The position numbers and the translations under genes were made by a program. Shown here piece after piece: positions 7,700-16,184 of a stretch of 54,434 bases of DNA. Under the pieces are notes generated by a model. It had not been told where the DNA came from, did no database searches, and saw only the letters and a program-made list of their open reading frames with translations. Source of the stretch: Tannockella sp964369175 (lineage in GTDB: Bacteria > Bacillota_I > Bacilli_A > Erysipelotrichales > Coprobacillaceae); contig CAYJEM010000005.1 in NCBI GenBank assembly GCA_964369175.1, forward strand, positions 1-54,434, written 5' to 3'. Numbering within the stretch: position 1 is the first letter of the stretch; each line of letters begins with the position of its first letter.

Positions 7700-8162
7700 T
7701 AGAGACATTGTCAACCGTGAAATGATAAATAGTCTACTTGTTAAAGTATTTAATCAAATCCTAGATATCGAAGTACTATATCTAAGAGATAGGGGTATTA
7801 GTGATATATCGATAAGTGAGCTACATTTATTAGAAAAGATTTGTAGCTTTAGTAACCCAACTATGTCAGAAGTTGCTCAAAGAGCAACATTAACAAACGG
7901 TACAGTAACAACTGCTGTAAAACGCTTAGAACAAAAAGGGTATTTAGTCCGCAAACAAGACGATCAAGATCGTCGTATCATGCGTGTTAATGTAACAACT
8001 AAAGGCTTGCATGCAGAACGTATTCATCATGAATTTCATGATGAAATGGTAGCACGAGTGTGTGATGATACTGATACGTTGGATAATGATATATTAATTG
8101 GGGGATTACGTAACTTGTCATATTTTTTTGAAGAGTTAGAGGATGAATATTATGAAAAATAA
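7692..8162 (+). CDS. fabT: MarR-family fatty-acid synthesis repressor FabT
   Basis: A 156-residue MarR-family winged-helix regulator inside the fatty-acid operon, the usual place for FabT in Firmicutes using FabK. The winged helix spans about residues 50-110: MSEVAQRATLTNGTVTTAVKR is the recognition helix region, followed by the DDQDRRIMRV wing. FabT proteins elsewhere bind DNA better with acyl-ACP and repress the operon. Two matching palindromes at 3691-3706 and 4053-4067 are its likely targets, giving feedback control by product. The start overlaps the accA stop and the end overlaps the fabH start, so it is co-expressed with its targets. The role is inferred from family, context and operator match. 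Confidence 0.88.
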   Translation: MTNRDIVNREMINSLLVKVFNQILDIEVLYLRDRGISDISISELHLLEKICSFSNPTMSEVAQRATLTNGTVTTAVKRLEQKGYLVRKQDDQDRRIMRVNVTTKGLHAERIHHEFHDEMVARVCDDTDTLDNDILIGGLRNLSYFFEELEDEYYEK

Positions 8163-9084
8163 TGGGTTAGAAATTGTATCAATCGGTAGTTATGTCCCAG
8201 AAAATGTTATGACAAATGCAGACTTTGAAAAGATTGTAGATACATCTCATCAATGGATTGTTGAAAGAACTGGGATTCATGAACGTCGCATTGCACGCGA
8301 TGAAGATTGTATTGATTTAGGATACAATGCTGCTATCGATGCAATTACAGATAAAATAGATACAAGTAAAATAGGAGTGATTATTGTTGCTACAATGACA
8401 CCTACAAGAAATACACCAAGTAGTGCGTGTATGATCCAAAAGCGATTAGGGTTAGAAAACCAACAAGTAATGGCTTTTGATATTAATAGTGCTTGCAGTG
8501 GATTTGTATATGCTTTAGAAATTGCACGTTCATTATTACAAAATATGCCTGAAGATATTCATGCATTAGTAATTGGAAGTGAAGTATTATCAAAGCTATT
8601 AGACTTTAATGATCGTACAACGTGTGTGTTGTTTGGCGATGGTGCCGGGGCAGTTGTATGTAAAAAAAGTGATCAAATATTCTACAGTTACCAAGATGCA
8701 AGCGGTGACAAGGATGTATTATATACTGATGAAAATAATTATTTACAAATGAGAGGTACGGATGTATTTAAATTTGCGATTCGTACAATTCCTAAAAGTA
8801 TAAATAATGTGTTAGAACAATCAGGATTACAGTTAGATGATATTGATTATTTTGTTTGTCATCAAGCAAATGAAAGAATCATTAGTCATGTATACAAAAA
8901 AATGAAAGTTGATGCTAGTAAATTCTATATGAATTTACAAACACTAGGAAATACATCGGCTGCAAGTATTCCATTAGCCTTGGCTCAAATGAATCAAGAG
9001 GGATTACTTAAAAAAGGAAATAAAATTATATGTGTAGGATTTGGTGCCGGACTCACTTGGGGTGCGACACTGTTTGAATGGTAA
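8152..9084 (+). CDS. fabH: Beta-ketoacyl-ACP synthase III
   Basis: Initiating condensing enzyme joining acetyl-CoA (or a branched acyl-CoA) with malonyl-ACP. The catalytic triad is visible: Cys115 in NSACSGF, His237 in CHQANER and Asn267 in LGNTSA. The protein is 310 residues, normal for FabH. I take the ATG at 8152, nine bases after an AGAGG site. The ATG at 8143 touches that site and is less likely. It overlaps the end of fabT by 11 bases. Acyl-CoA preference (straight or branched) cannot be read from sequence. Confidence 0.95.
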   Translation: MKNNGLEIVSIGSYVPENVMTNADFEKIVDTSHQWIVERTGIHERRIARDEDCIDLGYNAAIDAITDKIDTSKIGVIIVATMTPTRNTPSSACMIQKRLGLENQQVMAFDINSACSGFVYALEIARSLLQNMPEDIHALVIGSEVLSKLLDFNDRTTCVLFGDGAGAVVCKKSDQIFYSYQDASGDKDVLYTDENNYLQMRGTDVFKFAIRTIPKSINNVLEQSGLQLDDIDYFVCHQANERIISHVYKKMKVDASKFYMNLQTLGNTSAASIPLALAQMNQEGLLKKGNKIICVGFGAGLTWGATLFEW

Positions 9085-9094
9085 GGAGAAAATT

Positions 9095-10027
9095 ATGAAT
9101 ATAACAAAATTATTAGGTGTCAAATACCCTTTAATCCAAGGTGGTATGGCAAATATAGCGACTGGGGAATTTGCTGCTAGTGTATCAAATGCTGGTGGAC
9201 TAGGATTAATTGGTGCTGGAGGGATGAACGTTGCAATGTTAAAAGAAAACATTGAAAAGTGTCGTGCATTAACAGATAAACCATTTGGTGTAAATATCAT
9301 GTTAATGAATCCAGAAGCAAAAGAAATGGCACAATTAGTAATTGATATGAATGTACCTATTATAACAACTGGAGCTGGAAACCCAGCGATGTATATTGAA
9401 GCTTGGAAAGAAGCAGGAATAAAAGTATTACCAGTAGTACCAACAGTTGCTCTAGCAAAACGTGTTGCTAGAAGCGGGGCTGATGCAATTATTGTAGAAG
9501 GAACAGAAGCAGGTGGACATATTGGTGATTCAACGACAATGGCGTTAGTCCCACAAGTTGTTGATGCAGTAGATATTCCAGTTATTGCTGCTGGAGGAAT
9601 TGCTTCAGGTAGACAAATGTTAGCGGCCTTTGCATTAGGTGCAAGTGCGGTTCAAGTAGGTACTTGTCTATTAGTGGCAGAGGAATGTCCAATTCATGAA
9701 AACTATAAACAAGCAATTATTAAAGCAAAAGATAGTGATGCAATTGTTACTGGACGTATTGCTGGAACACCTGTACGTATCTTGAAAAATAGAATGGCCA
9801 AAGAATATGTAAAACGTGAAAAAGAAGGTGCTTCAATGGAAGAACTTGAAATTTATACTTTAGGTTCATTAAAGAAAGCTGTTTTAGAAGGAGATACAAA
9901 ATCAGGTTCATTAATGGCTGGTCAAGTTTCAGGGATGATTAAAGAGGTATTACCAGTTAAAGAAATTATTGAAAAAATGTTTACTGAATATAAAGAAGCT
10001 TATTTATCATTAAGCAGTGAGGTATAA
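9095..10027 (+). CDS. fabK: Enoyl-ACP reductase FabK
   Basis: A 310-residue FMN-dependent TIM-barrel enoyl-ACP reductase catalysing the last step of each elongation cycle. It begins MNITKLLGVKYPLIQGGMANIATGEFAA, as in FabK proteins. It contains the GGLGLIGAG strand-loop, TTGAGNP, the EGTEAGGHIGD phosphate-binding loop near residue 145-155 and AAGGIASGRQM near 180. The ATG at 9095 follows AAGGAG. No fabI or fabL is seen in the window, so this is the expected reductase. A second, related gene follows directly and could share or diversify the role. Confidence 0.92.
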   Translation: MNITKLLGVKYPLIQGGMANIATGEFAASVSNAGGLGLIGAGGMNVAMLKENIEKCRALTDKPFGVNIMLMNPEAKEMAQLVIDMNVPIITTGAGNPAMYIEAWKEAGIKVLPVVPTVALAKRVARSGADAIIVEGTEAGGHIGDSTTMALVPQVVDAVDIPVIAAGGIASGRQMLAAFALGASAVQVGTCLLVAEECPIHENYKQAIIKAKDSDAIVTGRIAGTPVRILKNRMAKEYVKREKEGASMEELEIYTLGSLKKAVLEGDTKSGSLMAGQVSGMIKEVLPVKEIIEKMFTEYKEAYLSLSSEV

Positions 10028-10028
10028 T

Positions 10029-11102
10029 ATGAAAAAAATCCAAATTGGTTCAAAAGAAATAACAGTTCCTATCATTCAAGGTGGAATGGGTGTTGGTGTT
10101 TCTCTTGGTAATCTAGCTGGCCATGTTGCCCTAGCTGGTGGAATGGGTGTTATTTCAACGGCTCATCCAGGGTACCGTGCAGATGATTTTGAAACAAACT
10201 GTAATGAGGTAAATGCTCGTGAATTGGCAGTAGAAATTCAAAAGGCAAAGGAAATATCTAAAGGAAAAGGAATTGTTGCAATTAATGCGATGGTTGCTCT
10301 TCGTGATTATGCAAACTTGGTAAAAGCTGCTGTAAGTGCTGGTGTTGAAAGTATTATTTCAGGTGCTGGGTTACCATTAAATTTACCTAGTTTTGTAGAA
10401 GGTACAAATATTAGTATTGCACCAATTGTTTCTAGTGGAAAAGCGGCTAAAGTAATACTTAGAAATTGGACAAAGAAATATAATCGAGTAGCTGATTTTA
10501 TTGTTATCGAAGGTAGCAAGGCAGGTGGACATTTAGGGTTTTCTAAGGAAGATTTATTAAATGATTCAACAAAATCTTTAGAAGAAATATTACCGGAAGT
10601 AATGGAAGCAATTCAACCATTTGAAGAAAAATATGATGTAAAGATTCCAGTTTTTGTAGCTGGAGGAATATACACTGGTAAAGATATTAAAAAATATATG
10701 GATTTAGGTGCAGCAGGCGTACAAATGGCAACAAGATTTATTGCTACTCATGAATGTGATGCAAGCACTGAGTATAAACAAGCATTTTTAAACTCAACTA
10801 AAGCAGATATTGAACTAGTAAAATCACCAGTTGGTATGCCAGGGCGAGCGATAATGACGGATATGACAAAGGCATTAGGAAAGTTGGAAGCTGGACAAAG
10901 CTTACCAATCAAAAAATGTTATCGTTGTTTAATTCCTTGTGATGTTAAAACAACACCATATTGCATTTCAGATGCTTTAATAAAAGCAGTTAAGGGAAAT
11001 GTTCAAGAAGGATTAGTTTTTAGTGGTACAAATGGGTATCGTAATGATAAAATAATACATGTACAAGAATTAATTGATGAATTAATGGAGGAATGCAAGT
11101 AA
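10029..11102 (+). CDS. FabK-like NAD(P)H-dependent flavin oxidoreductase (nitronate monooxygenase family)
   Basis: A 357-residue FMN TIM-barrel protein of the FabK/2-nitropropane dioxygenase superfamily, placed between fabK and fabD. Shared signatures include PIIQGGMGVGVSLG near the N-terminus, SGAGLPLNLP, EGSKAGGHLGFS and AGGIYTGKDI. It differs from FabK by a C-terminal extension with four cysteines (CYRCLIPC then C seven residues on), which could bind a metal or be redox active. The start at 10029 follows GAGGT, and the stop overlaps the fabD start. Position suggests a job in fatty-acid synthesis, such as a second enoyl reductase or removal of a toxic by-product. The reaction is unknown. 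Confidence 0.8.
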   Translation: MKKIQIGSKEITVPIIQGGMGVGVSLGNLAGHVALAGGMGVISTAHPGYRADDFETNCNEVNARELAVEIQKAKEISKGKGIVAINAMVALRDYANLVKAAVSAGVESIISGAGLPLNLPSFVEGTNISIAPIVSSGKAAKVILRNWTKKYNRVADFIVIEGSKAGGHLGFSKEDLLNDSTKSLEEILPEVMEAIQPFEEKYDVKIPVFVAGGIYTGKDIKKYMDLGAAGVQMATRFIATHECDASTEYKQAFLNSTKADIELVKSPVGMPGRAIMTDMTKALGKLEAGQSLPIKKCYRCLIPCDVKTTPYCISDALIKAVKGNVQEGLVFSGTNGYRNDKIIHVQELIDELMEECK

Positions 11103-12028
11103 TGAAAATTGGTTTTATATATGCTGGTCAAGGTAGTCAAACAGTAGGAATGGGAAAATCATTTTATGATAATTACCCAATTGCCAAAGATATGTATGAT
11201 AGTATAAACACTTCAGTGGATGTAAAAACACTTAGTTTTGAAGGTCCAATTGAAGAATTATCAAAAACAAGTAATACCCAACCATGTATGGTAGCATTTG
11301 CAACAGTAGCAACAGAGTTGCTTAAAGAGGCAGGGGTTATACCAGAATATGCATGTGGTTTAAGCTTGGGAGAATATTCTGCATTACACTGTGCAGGTGT
11401 ATTTGATACTAGTAGTGCAATAGATGTTGTAGCATATCGTGGAAAAGCAATGGAAAAAGCAGTTGCTGGTATGGAAAGTAAAATGATTGCTGTATTAGGG
11501 TTAGAACGTACAGTTTTACAAGAAGCAGTAAACGAGGCTAGTGCACTAGGTGTTGTGGAAATTGCAAACTACAACTGCCCGGGACAATTAGTTATTGGTG
11601 GACAGCTTGAAGCAGTAGAAAAAGCAGGAGAGTTAGCATTAGAAAAAGGTGCTAAAAGAGCGATTGCTTTAAATACAAGTGGTCCATTCCACACTTCATT
11701 GCTAGCACCAGCTAGTGATGACTTACATGAAAAATTTAAGACAGTAACATTTAATGAAATGAAGATTCCAGTAATCTTTAATACAACAGCTAACGTTTTA
11801 CAAGATGATCAAACAATCGCTGGTCAATTAGAAAAACAAGTAATGTCATCAGTGTATTTTGAAGATGGTATTCGTTTTATGATTGACAATGGTGTTGATA
11901 CAATTGTTGAAATTGGTCCAGGTAAAGTATTAAGTGGGTTTGTAAAAAAGATTTCCAAGGAAATAAAATTATACCAAGTTGAAAATAGTGAATCATTAGA
12001 AAAAACAATTGCAGGAATAAAGGGGTAA
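11102..12028 (+). CDS. fabD: Malonyl-CoA:ACP transacylase
   Basis: A 308-residue acyltransferase that loads malonyl onto ACP. The nucleophile Ser88 lies in GLSLGEYSA and the partner His197 in GPFHTSLL; the N-terminal YAGQGSQTVGMG is standard. The ATG at 11102 shares one base with the stop of the preceding gene, and GGAGG at 11087-11091 gives acceptable spacing. A nearer in-frame ATG at 11093 is too close to this site. FabG starts four bases after the stop. Confidence 0.96.
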   Translation: MKIGFIYAGQGSQTVGMGKSFYDNYPIAKDMYDSINTSVDVKTLSFEGPIEELSKTSNTQPCMVAFATVATELLKEAGVIPEYACGLSLGEYSALHCAGVFDTSSAIDVVAYRGKAMEKAVAGMESKMIAVLGLERTVLQEAVNEASALGVVEIANYNCPGQLVIGGQLEAVEKAGELALEKGAKRAIALNTSGPFHTSLLAPASDDLHEKFKTVTFNEMKIPVIFNTTANVLQDDQTIAGQLEKQVMSSVYFEDGIRFMIDNGVDTIVEIGPGKVLSGFVKKISKEIKLYQVENSESLEKTIAGIKG

Positions 12029-12031
12029 TAT

Positions 12032-12784
12032 ATGAGATTACAAGATAAAGTAGCTTTAGTTACAGGTGGAAGTCAAGGTATTGGTAAAGAAATTTGTATT
12101 CACTTTGCACGTCAAGGGGCAAAGTTAGCAGTAAACTATGTTGATTTTGGAAATAATAAAGAAATCGCTGAGCAAGCTAAAGCTGAGTTGGAAGCATTAG
12201 GAGCAACGGTTATGATTGTTGGTGCAAATGTTGCATCATTTAGCGAAACTGAAGCAATGTTTAAAGAAGTAATGGCTGAATTTGGTCGTATTGATATTTT
12301 AGTAAATAATGCTGGGATTACAAAAGATAATCTATTAATGCGTATGAAAGAGGCTGATTTTGATGCAGTTATTGATGTAAATCTAAAAGGTTCTTGGAAC
12401 TGTATGAAACATGCAACAAGAATCATGATGAAACAAAAATCAGGGCGTATTATTAACATGTCTTCTGTAGTTGGTGTTATGGGTAATGCTGGACAAGTAA
12501 ATTATGCAGCTACAAAATCAGGAGTTATAGGAATGACAATGTCACTTGCACGTGAAGTAGGTAGCCGTGGAATTACTGTAAATGCAGTAGCACCTGGATT
12601 CATTCAAACAGCAATGACAGATGTATTACCACAAGAAGCAAAAGATAAATTAGCAGCACAAATTCCTTTAGGATACTTAGGGCAAGTTGAAGATATCGCT
12701 AATACAGTTGTTTTCCTTGCAAGTGATGAAGCAAGATATATTACAGGTCAAACTATCCACGTTGATGGCGGAATGGCAATGTAG
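12032..12784 (+). CDS. fabG: 3-oxoacyl-ACP reductase
   Basis: A 250-residue short-chain dehydrogenase reducing beta-ketoacyl-ACP with NADPH. The Rossmann motif TGGSQGIG is at residues 11-18, NNAG at 92-95 and the catalytic set Ser145, Tyr158, Lys162 (SSVVG, YAATK) is complete. The C-terminal ITGQTIHVDGGMAM ending is typical of FabG. It lies between fabD and fabF with short gaps, as in many Firmicute fatty-acid operons. Confidence 0.96.
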   Translation: MRLQDKVALVTGGSQGIGKEICIHFARQGAKLAVNYVDFGNNKEIAEQAKAELEALGATVMIVGANVASFSETEAMFKEVMAEFGRIDILVNNAGITKDNLLMRMKEADFDAVIDVNLKGSWNCMKHATRIMMKQKSGRIINMSSVVGVMGNAGQVNYAATKSGVIGMTMSLAREVGSRGITVNAVAPGFIQTAMTDVLPQEAKDKLAAQIPLGYLGQVEDIANTVVFLASDEARYITGQTIHVDGGMAM

Positions 12785-12798
12785 GAGGATTTATACAA

Positions 12799-14043
12799 AT
12801 GGAAAAAAGAAGAGTAGTTATTACAGGTCTTGGAGCAATCAGTGCTTTAGGGCATAATGTAAATGATACATGGAACGGAATTAAAGAAGGTGTATGTGGA
12901 ATTGATGAAATTACACTATTTGATAAAGAGCTTACAAAAGTTAAGATTGCTGCAGAAGTTAAAAATTTAGATGTGAGTCAGTATATTGATAAAAAAGCAG
13001 CTAAAAGAATTGATCGTTTTTCTCAACTTGGATTGATTGCAGCTAAAGAGGCATATGCACATTCTGGATTAACAGACGCAACATTCGACCGTGATCGCTT
13101 TGGAGTAATTGTTTCAAGTGGTATTGGTGGTTTAGATACAATTGAAAAAGATCATACAAAAGCAATGACAAAAGGTCATGACCGTATTTCACCGTTCTTT
13201 GTCCCAATGTCAATTACAAACTTAGCGGCAGGAAATATTGCTATTGAAATTAATGCACTTGGTATGTGTACTTGCCCAGTTACTGCATGTGCAGGAGGTA
13301 CTAATGCAATTGGTGATGCATTTAGAGCAATTCGTGATGGTTACTTAGAAGTAGTTATGGCTGGAGGAACAGAGGCATCAATTACTCCATTAGGAGTTGG
13401 TGGATTTGCTTCAATGAAAGCGTTATGTGAAACAGAAGATGTAAAACGTGCTTCAATGCCTTTTGATAAAGAACGTTCAGGTTTTGTAATGGGTGAAGGA
13501 GCTGGTATGTTTGTTTTAGAAGAGTATGAACATGCAAAAGCTCGTAATGCAAAAATATATGGTGAAGTAATTGGATATGGAGCTAGTTGCGATGCGCATC
13601 ATATTACTGCCCCACTTCCTGAAGGTCAAGGTGGCGCTAAAGCCATGGTTAATGCAATTAAAGATGCTAATATTAATGCAAGTGATATTGATTATATTAA
13701 TGCACATGGTACAAGTACACCATTAAATGACCGTTGTGAAACAATGGCTGTTAAGTCTGCATTAGGTGAGCATGCAAATAAAGTTATGATATCATCTACA
13801 AAAGGAAATACTGGTCATTGCTTAGGTGCTGCAGGTGGTATTGAAGCAGTAATATGTGCAAAAGCCTTAGAAGAAGGTTTTGTTCCACCAACGATAAACT
13901 ATCTAGTGCCAGATGCTGATTGTGATTTAGATATTGTACCAAATGTTGGTAGAAATCAAGATATTCAAATTGCTATGTCAAATTCACTTGGATTTGGTGG
14001 ACATAATGCATCAATTATCTTAAAGAAATTTCAAGGAGAATAA
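12799..14043 (+). CDS. fabF: Beta-ketoacyl-ACP synthase II
   Basis: A 414-residue elongating condensing enzyme that adds two carbons from malonyl-ACP to acyl-ACP. The active-site Cys164 (TACAGG) and His303 (NAHGTSTP) and His340 (NTGHCLGAAG) form the Cys-His-His triad of KAS I/II enzymes. The length is normal. It is preceded by AGGAGG and followed two bases after its stop by fabZ. It is the only elongating synthase in the window. Confidence 0.97.
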   Translation: MEKRRVVITGLGAISALGHNVNDTWNGIKEGVCGIDEITLFDKELTKVKIAAEVKNLDVSQYIDKKAAKRIDRFSQLGLIAAKEAYAHSGLTDATFDRDRFGVIVSSGIGGLDTIEKDHTKAMTKGHDRISPFFVPMSITNLAAGNIAIEINALGMCTCPVTACAGGTNAIGDAFRAIRDGYLEVVMAGGTEASITPLGVGGFASMKALCETEDVKRASMPFDKERSGFVMGEGAGMFVLEEYEHAKARNAKIYGEVIGYGASCDAHHITAPLPEGQGGAKAMVNAIKDANINASDIDYINAHGTSTPLNDRCETMAVKSALGEHANKVMISSTKGNTGHCLGAAGGIEAVICAKALEEGFVPPTINYLVPDADCDLDIVPNVGRNQDIQIAMSNSLGFGGHNASIILKKFQGE

Positions 14044-14045
14044 TT

Positions 14046-14471
14046 ATGGAATTAAATAGTAATGAAATACAAAAAATTAATCCACATAGATACCCATTTG
14101 CATTAGTAGATCGTATTACGGACTATGTTCCTGGAGAATTTGCTAAAGGAATCAAATGTGTAAGTGTAAATGAAATGCAATTTTGTGGACATTTTCCTGA
14201 GCATCATGTAATGCCTGGTGTTTTAATTGTTGAAGCATTAGCACAAGTTGGATGTATTGCGATTTTATCGAAAGAAGAAAATAAAGGTAAAATTGCTTTC
14301 TTTGCTGGAATCAATAACTGTCGTTTTAAAGGACAAGTTATTCCAGGGGATGTAATTGAAATGGAATGTATCCTTACAAAGCAAAAAGGACCAATTGGAA
14401 TTGGTGAAGCTGTTGCTAGAGTTAATGGTAAAGTTGTAGTAAAAGCTGAATTAATGTTTGCAGTACAATAA
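14046..14471 (+). CDS. fabZ: 3-hydroxyacyl-ACP dehydratase
   Basis: A 141-residue hot-dog-fold dehydratase making trans-2-enoyl-ACP, last gene of the operon. The catalytic His is in HFPEHHVMPG with the acidic partner in VEALAQ, both typical of FabZ. HRYPFALVDRI at the N-terminus is also diagnostic. The operon lacks fabM or fabN in this window, so the route to unsaturated fatty acids, if any, is elsewhere. A strong terminator follows within 10 bases. Confidence 0.96.
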   Translation: MELNSNEIQKINPHRYPFALVDRITDYVPGEFAKGIKCVSVNEMQFCGHFPEHHVMPGVLIVEALAQVGCIAILSKEENKGKIAFFAGINNCRFKGQVIPGDVIEMECILTKQKGPIGIGEAVARVNGKVVVKAELMFAVQ

Positions 14472-14479
14472 TACGGAGA

Positions 14480-14508
14480 AACCCTCACTTTGATGTGAGG
14501 GTTTTCTA
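14480..14508 (+). terminator. Terminator of the fatty-acid operon
   Basis: AACCCTCAC-TTTGAT-GTGAGGGTT followed by TTCTAT lies just after the fabZ stop. It is the only strong hairpin after the acpP terminator in the operon. Confidence 0.85.
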
Positions 14509-14511
14509 TAT

Positions 14512-14537
14512 AAAAACCATATCAAACGATATGGTTA
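14512..14537 (-). terminator. Terminator of deoC
   Basis: On the minus strand AACCATATC-GTTT-GATATGGTT is followed by TTTATA. It lies immediately downstream of deoC and back to back with the fabZ terminator, separating convergent units. Confidence 0.8.
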
Positions 14538-14543
14538 TAAATA

Positions 14544-15254
14544 TTAAATTTCGATTGAATCAATTCCTTTTTCTTCAAACATTTCTTTTAATTGATTAAT
14601 GATAGTAATACCAGAACTAGTACCAATACGAGTTGCTCCAATACGAACCATTTCTAAGAAAGTCTCAGCATCACGAACACCACCGGCAGCTTTAACTTGT
14701 ACATGTTCACCACCATATTTTTTCATTAAGGCAACATCTTCGAATGTTGAACCACCAGTACCAAATCCAGTACTTGTTTTAATAAAGTCAGGTCCTACTT
14801 TACAAGCGATTTTTGATAACTCGATTTTTTCATCTTCTGTTAAATAACAATTTTCAAAGATTACTTTAGAAACAACGTTATGTTCTTTACAAATAGCAAC
14901 AATTCCTGCCATTTCTTCTTCTAAGTAAGCCCAGTTTTTAGCTTTTACTTCAGTTAAATTTACAACGTAATCAATTTCAGTAGCACCAATTTCAATCGCG
15001 TTTTTTGTCTCAAATAATTTTGAAGCAATAGAAGTTTGTCCAAGTGGAAAGGCAATCGCTGCACCAACATTAATATCTGTGCCGGCTAAAAATTTAGCAC
15101 ATAATTTTGATTGTACTTGATTAATCGCAACCATTTTGAAATGGTATTCTTTTGCCTCGTTACATAAGATTTCCATATCTTTCTCAGTGGCTGCTGGGTG
15201 TAAATTTGTGTGATCAATAAAACGAGCAAAGTCATCTAATGTGTATTTTTTCAT
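14544..15254 (-). CDS. deoC: Deoxyribose-phosphate aldolase
   Basis: A 236-residue class I aldolase that splits 2-deoxyribose-5-phosphate to acetaldehyde and glyceraldehyde-3-phosphate in nucleoside catabolism. The Schiff-base Lys159 lies in PDFIKTSTGFG, with a conserved KVIFE strand before it and AAGGVRD after it. The ATG at 15254 follows GGAGG; an in-frame start 14 codons upstream lies in the intergenic region. It is transcribed divergently from a GntR-family gene, which may control it. No deoB, deoD or nucleoside transporter neighbours are present. Confidence 0.93.
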   Translation of the reverse strand: MKKYTLDDFARFIDHTNLHPAATEKDMEILCNEAKEYHFKMVAINQVQSKLCAKFLAGTDINVGAAIAFPLGQTSIASKLFETKNAIEIGATEIDYVVNLTEVKAKNWAYLEEEMAGIVAICKEHNVVSKVIFENCYLTEDEKIELSKIACKVGPDFIKTSTGFGTGGSTFEDVALMKKYGGEHVQVKAAGGVRDAETFLEMVRIGATRIGTSSGITIINQLKEMFEEKGIDSIEI

Positions 15255-15431
15255 GAATATATATCCTCCAAAGTTTTTATAAACATAATATATCACTAAT
15301 CCCTTAATATGTCAATACATAATAATTAAAATATGCTATATGTAAGCATTATATATGATTGTTGTTATTATAAAAATAATGTAATATAATATATATATAA
15401 AATAATATATTTATTATTTTGGAGGAAAAAG

Positions 15432-16145
15432 ATGGAAGCGTTATATTTAAAAGTGAAAAAAGATTTATTAGAAAAGATTAATAATGGAATATACCCTGAA
15501 GGACAAACAATCCCAACAGAGCATGAGCTAGTAGAAATTTATAATGTGAGTCGTCCAACTGTTCGTCAAGCTGTACAGTTGCTTGTGGATGCTGGTTACT
15601 TAGAAAAAAGAAAGAAACGTGGAACAATTGTTTGTGCCCCAAAAATTGAACAAGAGTTTACTCAATTCATAGCTAGTTTTGATTCTGAAATGAATAAAAA
15701 GGGACTTGCAACAAGTACTCAAGTCTTAACTTTAAAAAAAGAAGTTGCAACGAAAATGGTTTGCGAAAAGCTTAATTTAGTAAAAGATAGTGATGTTTAT
15801 AAACTTGTTCGTTTACGTTTTGTAGACAATAAACCAAACGTACTAGTTACAACATATGTACCATGTGATCTTTTTCCAACTATGGGGAAAGTAGACTTTA
15901 CCGAAAATCGTCTGTATCATTTCTTTAATGATTGTAATAACCCAATTCATTCGATTGTCCGTAAGTTAGAGACAATAAAAGCAGATGATACGATTGCGGA
16001 TTTATTAGATGTTGAAGAAGGTGATCCATTATTTTATTTTAAATCAATTGGATATAATGAAAGTAAAAAGCCAATTGAGTATTCAATATCAAAATATCGT
16101 GGTGATAACAATTCATTTACATTTGAATTATCTAATAAAAAATAG
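15432..16145 (+). CDS. GntR-family transcriptional regulator with UTRA ligand domain
   Basis: A 237-residue regulator of the HutC/FadR-like subfamily. The winged helix is at residues 1-75 (IPTEHELVEIYNVSRPTVRQAVQLL) and a UTRA effector domain at about 90-235 (CEKLNLVKDSDVYKLVRLRF, ending in PIEYSISKYRGD). Such proteins sense a small phosphorylated sugar or amino-sugar and leave DNA when bound. It starts after TTTTGGAGGAAAAAG and is divergent from deoC. The 180-base gap holds ATGCT/AGCAT half-sites at 15333-15349, which could be its operator. The link to deoC is positional inference only. Confidence 0.85.
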   Translation: MEALYLKVKKDLLEKINNGIYPEGQTIPTEHELVEIYNVSRPTVRQAVQLLVDAGYLEKRKKRGTIVCAPKIEQEFTQFIASFDSEMNKKGLATSTQVLTLKKEVATKMVCEKLNLVKDSDVYKLVRLRFVDNKPNVLVTTYVPCDLFPTMGKVDFTENRLYHFFNDCNNPIHSIVRKLETIKADDTIADLLDVEEGDPLFYFKSIGYNESKKPIEYSISKYRGDNNSFTFELSNKK

Positions 16146-16151
16146 GTATCT

Positions 16152-16184
16152 AAAAACCCATCATAATATGATGGGCTTTGTTTT
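16152..16184. terminator. Bidirectional terminator between GntR gene and BI-1 gene
   Basis: CCCATCAT-AAT-ATGATGGG at 16157-16175 has T-rich tails on both strands (CTTTGTTTT on plus, TTTTTAG on minus) and sits between convergent genes. Confidence 0.85.
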
